Shown: positions 37,071 to 46,814 of the stretch, in pieces
How positions within the stretch are numbered: the first letter of the stretch is position 1
Layout of the letters: each line of letters starts with the position of its first letter
Source: Rapana venosa
Lineage: Eukaryota > Mollusca > Gastropoda > Neogastropoda > Muricidae
DNA length: 64,000 nt
NCBI GenBank assembly: GCA_028751875.1
Contig: CM054158.1
Span: 5,904,037-5,968,036 of the forward strand
Direction: 5' to 3'
Position numbers and translations under genes: made by a program
The notes under the pieces: generated by a model
Told to the model about the DNA's origin: nothing
Seen by the model: only the letters and a program-made list of their open reading frames with translations
The model's database searches: none

Positions 37071-37666
37071 CAACTTACTTTTAACTCCAGTTCGTTTCAA
37101 CAAACAAACCAAACAAAGACATAAACAAACCTGACAAAACCAGAGCCAAAGAAAGTGTTGTTGGTGTTGTTGGTGTTGTTGTTGGTGTTGTTGGTGTTGT
37201 TGTTGTTGTATGTTTCCCATCTCAACAGTCTGGGGGTCACCCAGAATGTGCTCTGTGACTGGCTCATCCCACCTGGGATTCACTGTGAGATGGAAATGGC
37301 ACACTGGATGGGAAGTTTGCCTGTAGGACTGTTTTTCAGTACCTGGTCATATAGGCAGCTGTACTCTGACTTCAGACGATTTGTCTCCTTTTAAAGAGGA
37401 GAGTGCAGGTTGTTATGTTAAGAGCTTGTCCCATGCTGAAGGCAATCTCAACATATCACAACATAACAACATTTTAGTGTAGGCCTTAGCAATTAGCTGA
37501 CATCAGTAACTGACACAGCTTTTGGCCTGGGCCATAAAATGAGACAATGAGTGGAAATGAGACAAAAGAAAACCATAACAAATCAAAACAATAACAACAA
37601 CACAAAGCAGGTGCTTGGGCTCAGCAGTTAATGTGAGGGGAAATAATCCTGATATCATCAGTAATA

Positions 37667-37888
37667 TATAATATGTTCTTTCGAGCCAGAAGGCCCATAG
37701 AGCCGGAGCTTATCCCGGTTTCTGTCGTGTTAAGCGAACTGATGGTTTTTCACCACCCGTGACAGGACGCTAGTCTGTCCAGCCAATACTCCCCAGCATA
37801 GCTGGAACCACACTTGTACACCTGGGTGGAGTGAGGAAAATAGGAGTAAAGTTCTTTCTCCCAAAGGACACAACACCGAGCCTAGCGG
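37667..37888. mobile_element. 222-bp SINE-like insertion with 13-bp target-site duplication
   Basis: The word ATCATCAGTAATA stands on both sides (37654-37666 and 37889-37901); an uninterrupted unit has it once. The insert contains 'ccggagcttatcccggttt', 'gacaggacgctagtctgtcc', 'cacctgggtggagtgagg' and 'aaaggacacaaca'. This wording is typical of SINE or LINE 3' regions widespread in marine animals. No intact A or B box is seen, so it is 5'-truncated or not Pol III-derived. The family cannot be named safely. Confidence 0.8.
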
Positions 37889-37988
37889 ATCATCAGTAAT
37901 AGTTATAAAGACAAATCTTATGACTTCCCTTGGATTCGTGATGCAAGAAGGCCAGTGATCCCACAGAGTCTATGGCTGATGATTGTCA

Positions 37989-38059
37989 GCCGAATAGCTC
38001 AGTGGTAGAGCGTTAGACTGAAGAATCTAAAGGTCCCTGATCAATCCCGTGTTCCGGCA
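37989..38059 (+). pseudogene. tRNA-Phe-like, last array unit, mutated
   Basis: The acceptor 5' strand lacks one G (gccgaat), the D-loop is shorter, one A is inserted beside the anticodon loop, and the T-arm lacks a T and has a broken stem (tcccgtg). Flanking sequence also diverges, so true decay at the array edge is likely, though low coverage cannot be excluded. Confidence 0.65.
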
Positions 38060-38410
38060 CGGAACATAATCCGGCGTTTGACAGACATTTTTTCCCACTT
38101 GTTTTGTGATGATATTATTAGTAGTAGTAGTATTATCTTAGTAATCTTTTTATTGTCAAGGAGTGGGGGTGGGTTTAAGGGTAAAAAATCAGATTTCTTT
38201 TTTAAACAAAAATAGCAGTATAAATACACAGTGAAAGATTCATCGTTGATTGCTAGAAGACACGTCATCATGAAGTGAGCATCATGTCTCGCCCCTTCAA
38301 TCCTGTATCAGTCAATAGCATGGCCTACTGTTTTGGCATTTGGCTGTTATGAAAACCCCACTTGACACAGTAAAAAACAGGCCTAGGTAAATTTTATTCA
38401 CAACTTAACT
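38060..38410 (+). repeat. Diverged end of the last array unit
   Basis: The block order after the tRNA is still recognisable (acagtgaaagattcatc, tagcatggcctactg, aacaggcctaggtaaatttta) with many substitutions and indels. It marks the fading right edge of the array. Confidence 0.75.
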
Positions 38411-38524
38411 AAAAAAAAAATCCCACTGAAAGATTAGACGCAATGTTTGAGTATGTATTGTGGGCATTTCTAATCTACCTCATTCCTTTGGTCCACACTT
38501 GACATACACACAAGACATGTATTG

Positions 38525-38712
38525 TAGGTAAGTATGTATGTATGTATGTATTTATGGTATGAATGTAAGTAAGTATGTATATATGTATGTATGTCTGCAT
38601 GTATGTAGTATGATATTTATGTATGATAAATATTTATCATATGTATGTATGTAGTATGGTATGATGTATGTATGGATGTATTATGTAATAATTGTGATTA
38701 TGTATGTATTGT
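38525..38712. repeat. (TATG)n-rich imperfect tract
   Basis: Tetranucleotide repeats with TTTATGG and GATAAATATTTATC breaks. The same TATG motif reappears briefly at 39101-39112, on the far side of the 385-bp block described next. Confidence 0.9.
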
Positions 38713-38714
38713 GT

Positions 38715-39100
38715 ATTTTTGCCGTCGTGTCCGACGAAGACCTCCAAAACACAGAAGGAGGCAGCTGCTGTTCCGGAAACTGGGCGAAATTTGATTATAG
38801 TGGAGATGCCTTGCCCACATACATCCCCACTCTCTTCGGCCAAGTGGGCATAAAGGGGGGGAAAACAGTCAGCGTTGAGAATGTTCTCCAAAGGCAACTA
38901 GCCCCCAGGACTGCAGCACATTAAGACTGAGTGCGATCAAGCCTCCTAGTCAGAGAGTCATCGTTGATCACTAAAGACTAAGCTGTAAAGTGGAATTCCA
39001 TGAGTGGAAAAGCCACTGGTCATACAGCCTCTCACTTTGCTGTTGCCCCCAGCGTCAATGGTTTAATCAAGAACTGTGATAAAGCCCAGGCGCTGACCGT
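38715..39100. other. Unrecognised ~385-bp block between TATG repeats
   Basis: More GC-rich than its surroundings, starting near 'cgtcgtgtccgacgaagacc', which contains the near-palindrome CGTCGTGTCCGACG. No convincing frame, Pol III boxes or tail are visible. Its position inside a split TATG tract suggests an insertion. What it is remains unknown. Confidence 0.4.
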
Positions 39101-39126
39101 GATGTATGTATGTGTTGTGTTGTGGT

Positions 39127-39129
39127 GTG

Positions 39130-39224
<95 letters not shown>
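39127..39224. repeat. (TG)n microsatellite
   Basis: About 95 bp of TG with one TTTG break near its start. Confidence 0.97.
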
Positions 39225-39226
<2 letters not shown>

Positions 39227-39344
39227 TTCTGCAGTCTACTTTTTGTTTTTTTTTGTTTTTCTGTGTTTTGTTGTCTCTTTGAGTCAGCTTTATCATTATT
39301 GGTTATGGTAATATTGTAGTTAGATATTATTGATCAAGTTGTTT

Positions 39345-39450
39345 TTGTTCCTAGATAGATGGCTTGATGAGAAAAGAAAAGCAAATGCATCGCTTATTCA
39401 ATGTACCATCTGATAATAAAACATTTGATTTGACTTGACTTGACTTGTTT
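39345..39450 (+). mobile_element. 3' end of a short retroposon with (TTTGACTTGACT) tail
   Basis: 'gatggcttgatga', 'gcaaatgcatcgcttattc' and 'aatgtaccatctgataat' followed by a TTGACT repeat tail. The reverse complement recurs at 50204-50290. Repeated tails of this kind mark the 3' end of LINE/SINE elements. Confidence 0.7.
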
Positions 39451-39639
39451 GTTCACCTCCTAGCTACAGTAATGTCTTTTTTCCATTTTAATTTTAAGTT
39501 TTTATCTACAAGATCAGCCAGAGATTTGAGGAGACCAACTGACCTTCCATTTTTGAAATTTTTCTTTAAAAATACAATCTAGTTGTCCCCAGGTTCACTA
39601 CAAATAAACTGAAAATGTCCAGTACTCTTTGCAGAACAC

Positions 39640-40145
39640 TAGATCTATGCTTGTTTTTACCTACATTACTCACCACCCCTTTGAAGAAACAAATTCAACA
39701 CACCAACAAAGGAAGGAAGAAAAACCTGGTCAAAAATAAACAACAACTTAATTTTGCCTCCATTTTTGTGTTTCAACAAATAAACCCAACAAAGAAATAA
39801 ACAAAGTTCACAAAACCAGTGCCAAAAAAAGTAGACAGTAAACAAAAACAAAATCAGAAGGGAACAAAAAACAATTGTAACACCACAAATAAAATATTCA
39901 GGCTTACCAGTTTAGGTGGGAAACAATATTGATGTCGTCAATGAATGATATGAACAAATTCTTATTAATTCCCCTGGATTCATTTACGTAAAAAGGTAGT
40001 TATGACATTCTGATATGCTCAGATGATTGTCAGCCGGAATAGCTCAGTTGGGAGAGCGTTAGACTGAAGATCTAAAGGTCCCTGGTTCAATCCCGGGTTC
40101 CGGCACGGAACAATCCGGCGGTTGACATTTTTTTTCTTTTGCGAT
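39640..40145 (+). repeat. Outlying diverged tRNA-Phe unit (first)
   Basis: 'tttttacctacattactcacc' near 39655, the AAC-rich block and the segment leading into the tRNA match the array unit at low identity. It lacks SINE-A, the CA tract and the GTT tract. It appears to be an older, unhomogenised copy. Confidence 0.8.
40033..40105 (+). tRNA. tRNA-Phe(GAA), perfect copy in a diverged unit
   Basis: All 73 nt equal the array consensus although the flanks have diverged strongly. 'gatgattgtca' just upstream is also kept. A T8 run follows at about 40128. Perfect retention within changed surroundings indicates selection for function, or very recent gene conversion limited to the tRNA. Confidence 0.96.
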
Positions 40146-40269
40146 TCCACTAAAACAAATGATGTTACTTGTAAGGATTAATACCAAATATAGTTTTTTC
40201 TTTATCGAATGAATCTCCTTGAAAAACTGACAAAACTGAACATTTCCAGTAAATATTTGTGTTCTTTGC

Positions 40270-40580
40270 AGGGCCCTGAACAACCAGAACTGGGAAGCAA
40301 CAGCCTTGGAACGGTCAGCCTGGAGACAGACTGTGCAGAAAGGTCTCTCTAAGCTAAAAGAGACACTTGTTCAGCAGCACGAGGCAAAGAGAACGAGAAG
40401 AAAGGCTGCAGCCCAGGCAGACAGACAGACCAGCGTCAGACTTCATCTGTGCCTTCCTCTGCCATAGGCACTGTCTGTCATTCCCTGTGGGACTGGCCAG
40501 CCACACCCGACGCTGTACCAGAATGAACAACACTTAGAGTGCAACTCCATAGTCTTCCCAGACTGAAGGCTGCCATATAC
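40270..40580 (+). pseudogene. LINE protein C-terminus fragment with Cys/His region
   Basis: Reading from about 40274 gives NWEATALERSAWRQTVQKGL and KRTRRKAAAQADRQ. After a frame change at about 40460 comes CHRHCLSFPVGLASHTRRC. The two blocks are the usual end of LINE proteins common in fish and molluscs, where 'W..AA.DRS.WR..V..G' is followed by a C..C...H...C unit. Only this 3' piece remains; the splice-like 'ttctttgcag' before it is probably chance. The clade is uncertain. Confidence 0.65.
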
Positions 40581-40589
40581 AGGGCCCAT

Positions 40590-41428
40590 AATACTGTTGT
40601 ACCCCTTCCCCCTCCTCTGCCCCCTCCCCCCACCATTGTCCAGGATAATCAAATTGTCGGGCAGACTTTGGGAAATGCCTCACTCTATTGAGTTTGGACT
40701 CAAAGTAATCAACTTTCGATGGGATAAGTAAATTTAAAAAAACAAAACTGTCTTGGCTTGGACCAACTAAGCAAATGATCTGGAAAAGAAACAATTGTAC
40801 AATCAAGAAATAAACAAATAATTTCAGATAAATAAATGGACGCTCCTATAAATCCACAAATGAATGGATAAATCAACAAATATGAAAGAAAACTGTTCAT
40901 TTATCTATTCATATTTTATTTATAGAAGAGTCAATTTATTGATCTACATTTATTGAATCTACTCTACTAAAAGCACAATGTACTGCATTTTTCAAATCTT
41001 GCTGCCAGTCTCTTCACAAAGTCAGACTACATGCCTTGGAGGCAGTTCCAGTTACATCCTCTTTTCTTGTAAAATTAATACAGACCTCACTTGTTCCTGC
41101 ACAAAGCCTGGCTAATTATTTCTATCAGTCCCCCAAGTGGAAATAGGGCTACATTACTGGTGGGTAAAAAGCATCTGATAGGCAAAATCTTACCATAGGT
41201 GAAGCTGGAAGATCTAGCCAAGGAACCAAAGTTTGTTTCTGTAATTTTTTGTTATATTAATTATGCTAGGCACAAGTTTGAGGGGATTTAGACTGTTTTC
41301 AATCTGGATATCCCTAAGAATTTTAGAGATAAAAACTGGAAAATTCTAGCCCTATTTATATCACATTATCCATGATTTTAAGGCAAGGACTGAATGCATC
41401 AGAATAGATCTAAAGTTTAAAAAAAAAA
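40590..41428. other. No feature recognised
   Basis: AT-rich single-copy-looking sequence. Short frames only, with no tRNA, tail or repeat that I can support. Confidence 0.5.
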
Positions 41429-41682
41429 GTAAAGGTGTCCCATAATCTATAAGGTCTTTGGGGAGCAGGGCATCAGAGACCTGACTTCTCTAGAGGCCAG
41501 CATAATGAGGGCGGCTCCCATTTTCTCTCCCTCACTGTTTTACCTTCTCTGACCCTAAAGAGGCAGGTACCCATTTACATCTGGGTGAACTAGGGGACTA
41601 TACTGAAGCCAAGGCGGCAAACGGTCACCCATCCAACTGGTAACCATGCGCCAGTGCTCCACCACTGAGCTATCTCATCCCC
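41429..41682 (-). mobile_element. SINE-B (tRNA/5S chimera), copy with internal deletion
   Basis: On the - strand: tRNA-like head GAGATAGCTCAGTGGTGGAG, then a jump to 'catggttaccagttgg', so the 'aagttaagca' part of the 5S-like region is deleted. The body words (gtacctgcctcttt, gggagaga) and the (GGTAAA)-type 3' end follow. Confidence 0.82.
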
Positions 41683-41734
41683 ATCTATCAAAACAAACAC
41701 AAAAGCAAGAAAATGAAAATAAAATTAGTTAGGC

Positions 41735-42063
41735 CTATACCTCTTTTTTCCCCACTATGCCTATCAACAAGGAAACTGGACAAAGAAATAAAAACCAACC
41801 AAACAAAAACCAAACCAAACAGTTACAGCAGAACAGATGTAAGGCTGACCAGATAAGGTGGAAAATTATTATGATAATGTCATCAATAATATGAATTAAT
41901 TCCCCCCCCCCTTCATGTGTGTAAGAAGGCAGTGATCATATTCTGCAAGGCCTTAATGATTGTCAGCCGGAATAGCTCAGTTGGGAGAGCGTTAGACTGA
42001 AGATCTAAAGGTCCCTGGTTCAATCCCGGGTTCCGGCAGGGAACTTTTTTTTTTTTTTTTTTT
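41735..42063 (+). repeat. Outlying diverged tRNA-Phe unit (second)
   Basis: Recognisable from 'acaaagaaataaa' (about 41782), 'gtaagaaggcagtgatca' (41925-41940) and the tRNA. Everything else is strongly changed and there is no SINE-A or CA tract. Confidence 0.75.
41966..42038 (+). tRNA. tRNA-Phe(GAA), perfect copy in a diverged unit
   Basis: 73 nt identical to the array consensus, followed almost at once by a T-run of about 18 (42046-42063), the strongest Pol III terminator of all the copies here. Confidence 0.96.
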
Positions 42064-42724
42064 GCAGTCCTGATAACAAACAAGACACTTTTCCTTTAGC
42101 TATCAACTTGATGAAATTGACTGACAGTTTACATGTTGCGATTTCAAATTAAAGGTAGATCAAGATAATTCCTATGACCTACTGTGGTTTAGTAGTCTTG
42201 AGGTAACCCACCTCTCTGGGTCGACCCTCCCACTGAATCAATTTATTTTATTTCCCATCTACTTCAGCTTGAGTGGTGGTCTTCATGTAAGTCTTTGGAA
42301 TGACCTCCCGTAGTGCACGTAACAGAACCCACAGAAAACAAGAGTTGCCCCTTTCAAAACTGTAGAAAAAAATCCATTATCATAGGGGGAAAATATACAT
42401 GCATGCAGGAAAATAATTTTTCTCTAAAGTGCCTGGTGGTGCTGCTTTTGTACCTACATGTTTTCTCAGATCATGGACACAACAGTCCGAATTTCTGGAA
42501 TGAAAAAACACTGAAAGTGGTATAGATTTACAATACAACACAACACAATATAGTGCAATTCGATGCAATTCTGCTCTGTAAGTCTGAAAATACACCATGA
42601 CTGATTTTAGGTGAGTACCCCAAGTATTAAGGCAAAAAGTATCAATTTTACTTACCCCATCTAGTTCATTTCACATAATTTATAATTATATTTTATGCCA
42701 GCGCCTATACATTTTAGCTTAATT

Positions 42725-42847
<123 letters not shown>

Positions 42848-42849
42848 AC

Positions 42850-43450
42850 TATTTGGTACTAATATAAGAGGTGAGATTGCGACTGAAATTGTTCATTTAA
42901 TTCATTTTTTGTCCACTCCTGGTACCTGTGTACAATTTTGCTGGATTCCATCCCATTGTGGTCTTTGGGTAATGGGCAGATTGCACAGCTAAAAAGGGGT
43001 GCAATGAACGATGCAAATTCCATCAAAACGCATATTCTGCTGTCTTTACAAGAGGGGTATTATCTTCTAAAGAAGACTTTATGGGATCAGTTTGGCACTC
43101 TATATAATGAAACTTATCATTCAACAGGATGTGCAAGGCGTCAATCAATAAAAAATACAAAGATTTCTCTGTTCAGGACAAATTTTAATTGTGTCATAGA
43201 CACTTGACATGTCTGATATACAGACTAAGGCTTGATGCTCTCAAAACGAAATGAAGTCGAAATGTGTCATGTAGTTGTGGTGATCAGATTACGCCAGAAC
43301 ATGTTATGTTTTATTGTGATAAGTTGAATGAAGCCTTATTTGCCAGCTTGGTTGTCTAACACTGACTCTGCTAGTTTATCCCACACAGACATTTTGTTTG
43401 ATAATCTTAAAATACTAGACATTGTGAAAACTTGAGTAAGAGTCCAGTTG
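42850..43450 (+). pseudogene. Decayed LINE RNase H and C-terminal region, different from the array LINE
   Basis: Translation gives FGTNIRGEIATEIVHLIHFL, then VQFCWIPSHCG (the RNase H His motif), 'GAMNDANSIKTH', and after a stop and frameshift CSCGDQITPEHVMFYCDK, a Cys/His cluster of the type ending I/Jockey proteins. The 5' part is missing, cut at the CA tract. Codon choices and words differ from the LINE at 22685, so it is another family. Confidence 0.75.
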
Positions 43451-43584
43451 GTCGGTTTTTATAAACGATTTTTGATGTTCCTGTTAAAGTTAAATTTGAT
43501 TCTGTTTGAATTTTTAACATGATATAATTCCTTTTTTAAACATCACAACTATTTAGGCCTACAGATTCTTAACTGTTATACAGT

Positions 43585-43762
43585 ACCTATGCACACACAC
43601 ATGCATATACACACACATAATCGTATAAACACGCACACACAATCACACACAGGCATACACACATGCGCGTGCGTGCACACACACACACACACACAAATGC
43701 AGGCACCAAGCACACACACACTCTATACACAAATATGTACACAGATCTACATGCATGTATGT

Positions 43763-43828
<66 letters not shown>

Positions 43829-43882
43829 TTGTCTAATTGTCTAATATCACTAATGTGAAAAGACATTAAATTAAAGAAGAAG

Positions 43883-43915
<33 letters not shown>
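43585..43915. repeat. Cluster of CA/GTGC and TC/CA microsatellites
   Basis: CA-rich 43590-43730 (with a GCGCGTGCGTGC stretch), TC-rich 43762-43816 running into CA, and CA again at 43885-43914. The frames across it are artefacts of the repeats. Confidence 0.95.
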
Positions 43916-43917
<2 letters not shown>

Positions 43918-44146
43918 CTGTTGAAAAGGAGAGGAATATATATTCATAAAAAAATATGCCACTGCTCAAGAAGTTTTATACGACTCTCAGTAATTCATAA
44001 CATCAGTTGCTGAGGCTACATATTCTTCCCCATTAAGACTTCTAATATGTGTATCTATATCAACCAAACAAAACAAAACAAAACACACACTATTGTCTTG
44101 CTCTGTCCATTGAAATCTCCACTGGCCTATCAGTGCTCTAGGCTAT

Positions 44147-44220
44147 TATATAAAACATTGTAGATTTTTCAGCTTACGTCATGTTTTGCTACAATGACGT
44201 TTAGATGAAAAATGACGTTA
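44147..44220 (+). promoter_or_regulatory. TATA-like box and three CRE/ATF-like sites upstream of the protein gene
   Basis: TATATAAAA lies at 44147-44155. TTACGTCA follows at 44174-44181, TGACGTTT at 44195-44202 and TGACGTTA at 44213-44220. TGACGT is the CREB/ATF half-site core; three in 47 bp is unlikely by chance in DNA of this composition. If TATA sets the start near 44178, the sites fall at or just after the start. Function is inferred only. Confidence 0.45.
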
Positions 44221-44306
44221 AGCGTGACAAAGAAGACTGAATCCTCACCACAACGCTGGCTGGCAACCTCAAATAGGCACCATTGTTCACTAGGCCTAAC
44301 AGAACC

Positions 44307-44798
44307 ATGCAGTTTTTAACAAATATGTTTACCAGAAACAATCCAGATAACCATACATCCCACAGAGAAGACAGACCATGCGTCTTCGAAACCATTCTCT
44401 CCGACCATATCCAAAACCAGATCCTGGAGAAGAGAAAGCGCTACGATCAAGCCTTACTGCGAGCACGGTCCATTCTTCAGCAAACCACGCAACTGAAAGA
44501 AAGCGTCAGGGCTTTGAGGAGCGATTTCACCGACCTAGACACTCACCTTCAGCGCGTGTCCAGCCTCTATACCAGAGTCAAGAGAGAGATGGAGCAAAAC
44601 CTGCCCTACGGGGAGTACCCCGGGTATCTGGGAAGGCTTCTGGCACTTCTTCTGGCCGAACACGACTGGAAGGTGGACGGTTCCAGACTTCGGCTCTATT
44701 CTCCCTGTGACTGGATCAAACTGCTGAATGTGCCCAAGCCCGTCAGGACCAGGCCTCGCTATAAACGACGGTTGTTGAAGACGTATTTACATGCTTGA
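44307..44798 (+). CDS. Uncharacterised 163-aa protein, helical/coiled-coil-like, basic C-terminus, intronless
   Basis: I do not recognise this protein. The ATG at 44307 has A at -3 (agaaccATGc); a longer frame opens at a TTG 24 nt upstream, but no ATG precedes 44307 in it. Support for being real: 164 codons without a stop in an otherwise stop-rich region, clearly higher GC than the flanks, balanced composition, and a promoter-like stretch upstream. Residues ~30-98 are rich in E, K, R, Q and L with heptad-like spacing and look like a long helix or coiled coil. Residues ~104-145 contain GRLLALLLAEHDW and YSPCDWIKLL and could be a small folded domain. The tail (~147-163) is strongly basic (RTRPRYKRRLLK). 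No signal peptide or membrane segment is seen. The last codons and the stop come from the first unit of a minisatellite that continues downstream. ATTAAA at 44955-44960 is a possible poly(A) signal. It could also be one exon of a larger gene or a retrocopy, though no tail or duplication is visible. Confidence 0.65.
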   Translation: MQFLTNMFTRNNPDNHTSHREDRPCVFETILSDHIQNQILEKRKRYDQALLRARSILQQTTQLKESVRALRSDFTDLDTHLQRVSSLYTRVKREMEQNLPYGEYPGYLGRLLALLLAEHDWKVDGSRLRLYSPCDWIKLLNVPKPVRTRPRYKRRLLKTYLHA

Positions 44799-45265
44799 GG
44801 CTTTGTTGAAAGGGGGTAGTTTTAGAATTTTGAAGATGTTTGATACATGTTTGAGGAATTAATGAAAGGGGTTTTTTTGAAAAAAATGTTAAAATTTTTT
44901 TTTAAATAGAATTTTGAAGACATTTTTACATGTTTGAGGATTTATTGAAAGGGGATTAAAAAAATAATGAAGATGCTTTTACATGTTTGAGGATTTATTG
45001 AAAGTGGATATTTTACAATGTTAAAGATTTTTGTCTTTTACATGTTTGATAATTTATTAAAGACTTTGAAGATGGTTTAACATGTTTGAGGGTATTGACA
45101 GGGTACATTTTACCAATGTGAGGACACTTTTTAAAATTTATTTATTTATTTATTTTACATATTTGAGGACATTGAAAGGGGATATTCAAAGATTTGGAAG
45201 TTTGTACTTGGTTGAGGATTGTTGAAAGAGTACATCTTAGGATTTTAAAGATGCTCCTGACATAT
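44777..45265 (+). repeat. Degenerate ~55-65-bp minisatellite overlapping the gene's 3' end
   Basis: Eight or so diverged units share 'gaagatg..tttacatgtttgaggatttattgaaagg'. 'acatg(c/t)ttgagg' or close forms occur near 44789, 44846, 44929, 44983, 45038 (weak), 45079 and 45157 (weak), with a last one near 45210. The first unit lies inside the coding frame and supplies its stop codon. Identity between units is modest, so the array is old. Confidence 0.8.
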
Positions 45266-45269
45266 ACTT

Positions 45270-45816
45270 CGACAAAACGTTTTTAGCAAAGAACATGGTA
45301 TACGTTAGTATCCAGGTCAAAAAAGAAAAGACTTTGATATGGAAAAGCCGTACAAGGGAAGGGGAAAACCACTTCAATGGTCACAGAAGGAAACGAACTT
45401 TTTGCTCTTTTCAAAGCATGTTGTAACAGTCCTGAGCAACATAAAAGATATATGTTTCTTGTTCAGATGTTAGGCTTTTGTCCAACATGTTAAATAAGCC
45501 GTGTGCTCATAGCTTTCAAAGCAAGAACAAAGACCTTAGCAAAGTTAACAGGATCTGTTGCTTCAAAATATCTTTGCACATCGATATATTCACAACACAA
45601 AAAGATGTGCAACCACAAAGGGAAGTGGATGTAAGCTGAACATAGTGAGGCAGGTTTTTTATATATTTTTTTAATGAATTAATAATTTCAGCGTTGAACA
45701 TTTAGCGCGGAGATTTTACATAAAACGTCTTTACATTTCCCTTGCTGTTACTGTCTGGTTATTTTTGTTGACCTGTTTGTTGGGCCTTTTGCTCCGAGAG
45801 AAGTGTGGATAGTTTT

Positions 45817-45820
<4 letters not shown>
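45270..45820. other. No feature recognised
   Basis: AT-rich sequence without a supportable frame or repeat. Confidence 0.5.
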
Positions 45821-45821
<1 letters not shown>

Positions 45822-45872
<51 letters not shown>

Positions 45873-45881
45873 ACACACACA

Positions 45882-45932
<51 letters not shown>
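45822..45932. repeat. (AG)n then (CA)n compound microsatellite
   Basis: About 47 bp of AG followed by about 64 bp of CA with one CACC break. Similar AG/CA or TC/CA compounds occur at 42726 and 43762. Confidence 0.97.
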
Positions 45933-45935
<3 letters not shown>

Positions 45936-46134
45936 CTGAGATAGACATTTACAGTGATTAAATTTTGAAAAAAACACACACCATATTCGTCGTAATTTGA
46001 ACAGGCGCGCTTCGCCAAACTTTTAAAAACAACAAAAAAACCCCACAACAAAACGATCCCTCCTTTCCCCCCCCTCCCCCCAAAAACCAACAACAACCCC
46101 AACAACAACCAAAAATCCCACAACAACAACAACT

Positions 46135-46137
<3 letters not shown>

Positions 46138-46166
<29 letters not shown>
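46138..46166. repeat. Short (CA)n
   Basis: About 14 CA repeats after an AAC-rich stretch (46080-46132). Confidence 0.95.
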
Positions 46167-46513
46167 GAGAAAAAATAGGGGAGAAAAAAAGTCGAACAAG
46201 ACAGAGATTTTGGTTTTGATTGTATTAGAGTCCTAGCGAAGTTATTCGATTTAGGGACTGTCGACCAACGACCACACGCAGTCGGATTGAAAGCGATATC
46301 CCTCCTAAGCTGAAGCCGTTGTTCTCCTTCGTTTTTCTTCGGCCAGCATAACTTATGTGAATGTTTAATTCAGTTTTTGTTTGATTTTAAAAAAAATGTA
46401 ATAGAGTAAATAGTTGTGAAATACCTAGCATCTGTATGGTATTATTGTGATTTAAATAGTGTCATTTAGGCAAGACTGGGGACTGGAGAATTCGATATTG
46501 ATTAGTTGTCATT

Positions 46514-46809
46514 AAAGGTAAAGGTAAAGGAGTCCCATAACCTATAAGGTCATAGGGGAGCGAGGCGTCAGAGACCTCACTTCTCTAGGGCCAGCATATT
46601 GAGGGCGGCGCCCATCTCCTCTCCCTCGCTGCTTTACCTTCCCTGACCCTAAAGAGGGCAGGTACCCATTTACAGCTGGGTGAACTGGGGGAACTGTACT
46701 GAAGCCAAGGCGCGCAAACGGTCACCCATCCAAGTGGTAACCACGCTCGACGCTGCTTAACTTGGCTGGGGGAAAGCGAGTGCTCCGACCACTGAGCTAT
46801 CCCGTCCCC
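46514..46809 (-). mobile_element. SINE-B (tRNA/5S chimera), full-length
   Basis: On the - strand the head begins GGGGACGGGATAGCTCAGTG at 46809, followed by 'ggagcactcgctttcccc', then 'aagttaagcagcgtcgagcg' and 'tggttaccacttggatggg'. The body holds 'gcaggtaccca'-type words, and the 3' end has three GGTAAA units (46514-46530 on +). Both promoter parts are present. Confidence 0.9.
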
Positions 46810-46814
46810 AATTA

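Noticed and set aside
39000..39319. Protein with TG-encoded C-V run starting at an ATG (39000-39311)
   Set aside because: Two thirds of it is the TG microsatellite; the start lies in an unrecognised repeat-like block with no support.
40257..40275. Splice acceptor 'ttctttgcag' before a coding block, suggesting a host exon
   Set aside because: The following codons are LINE C-terminal motifs with a frameshift, so a host exon is unlikely.
45958..46164. Frames over the AAC/C-rich stretch before the CA repeat
   Set aside because: Low-complexity translation only.
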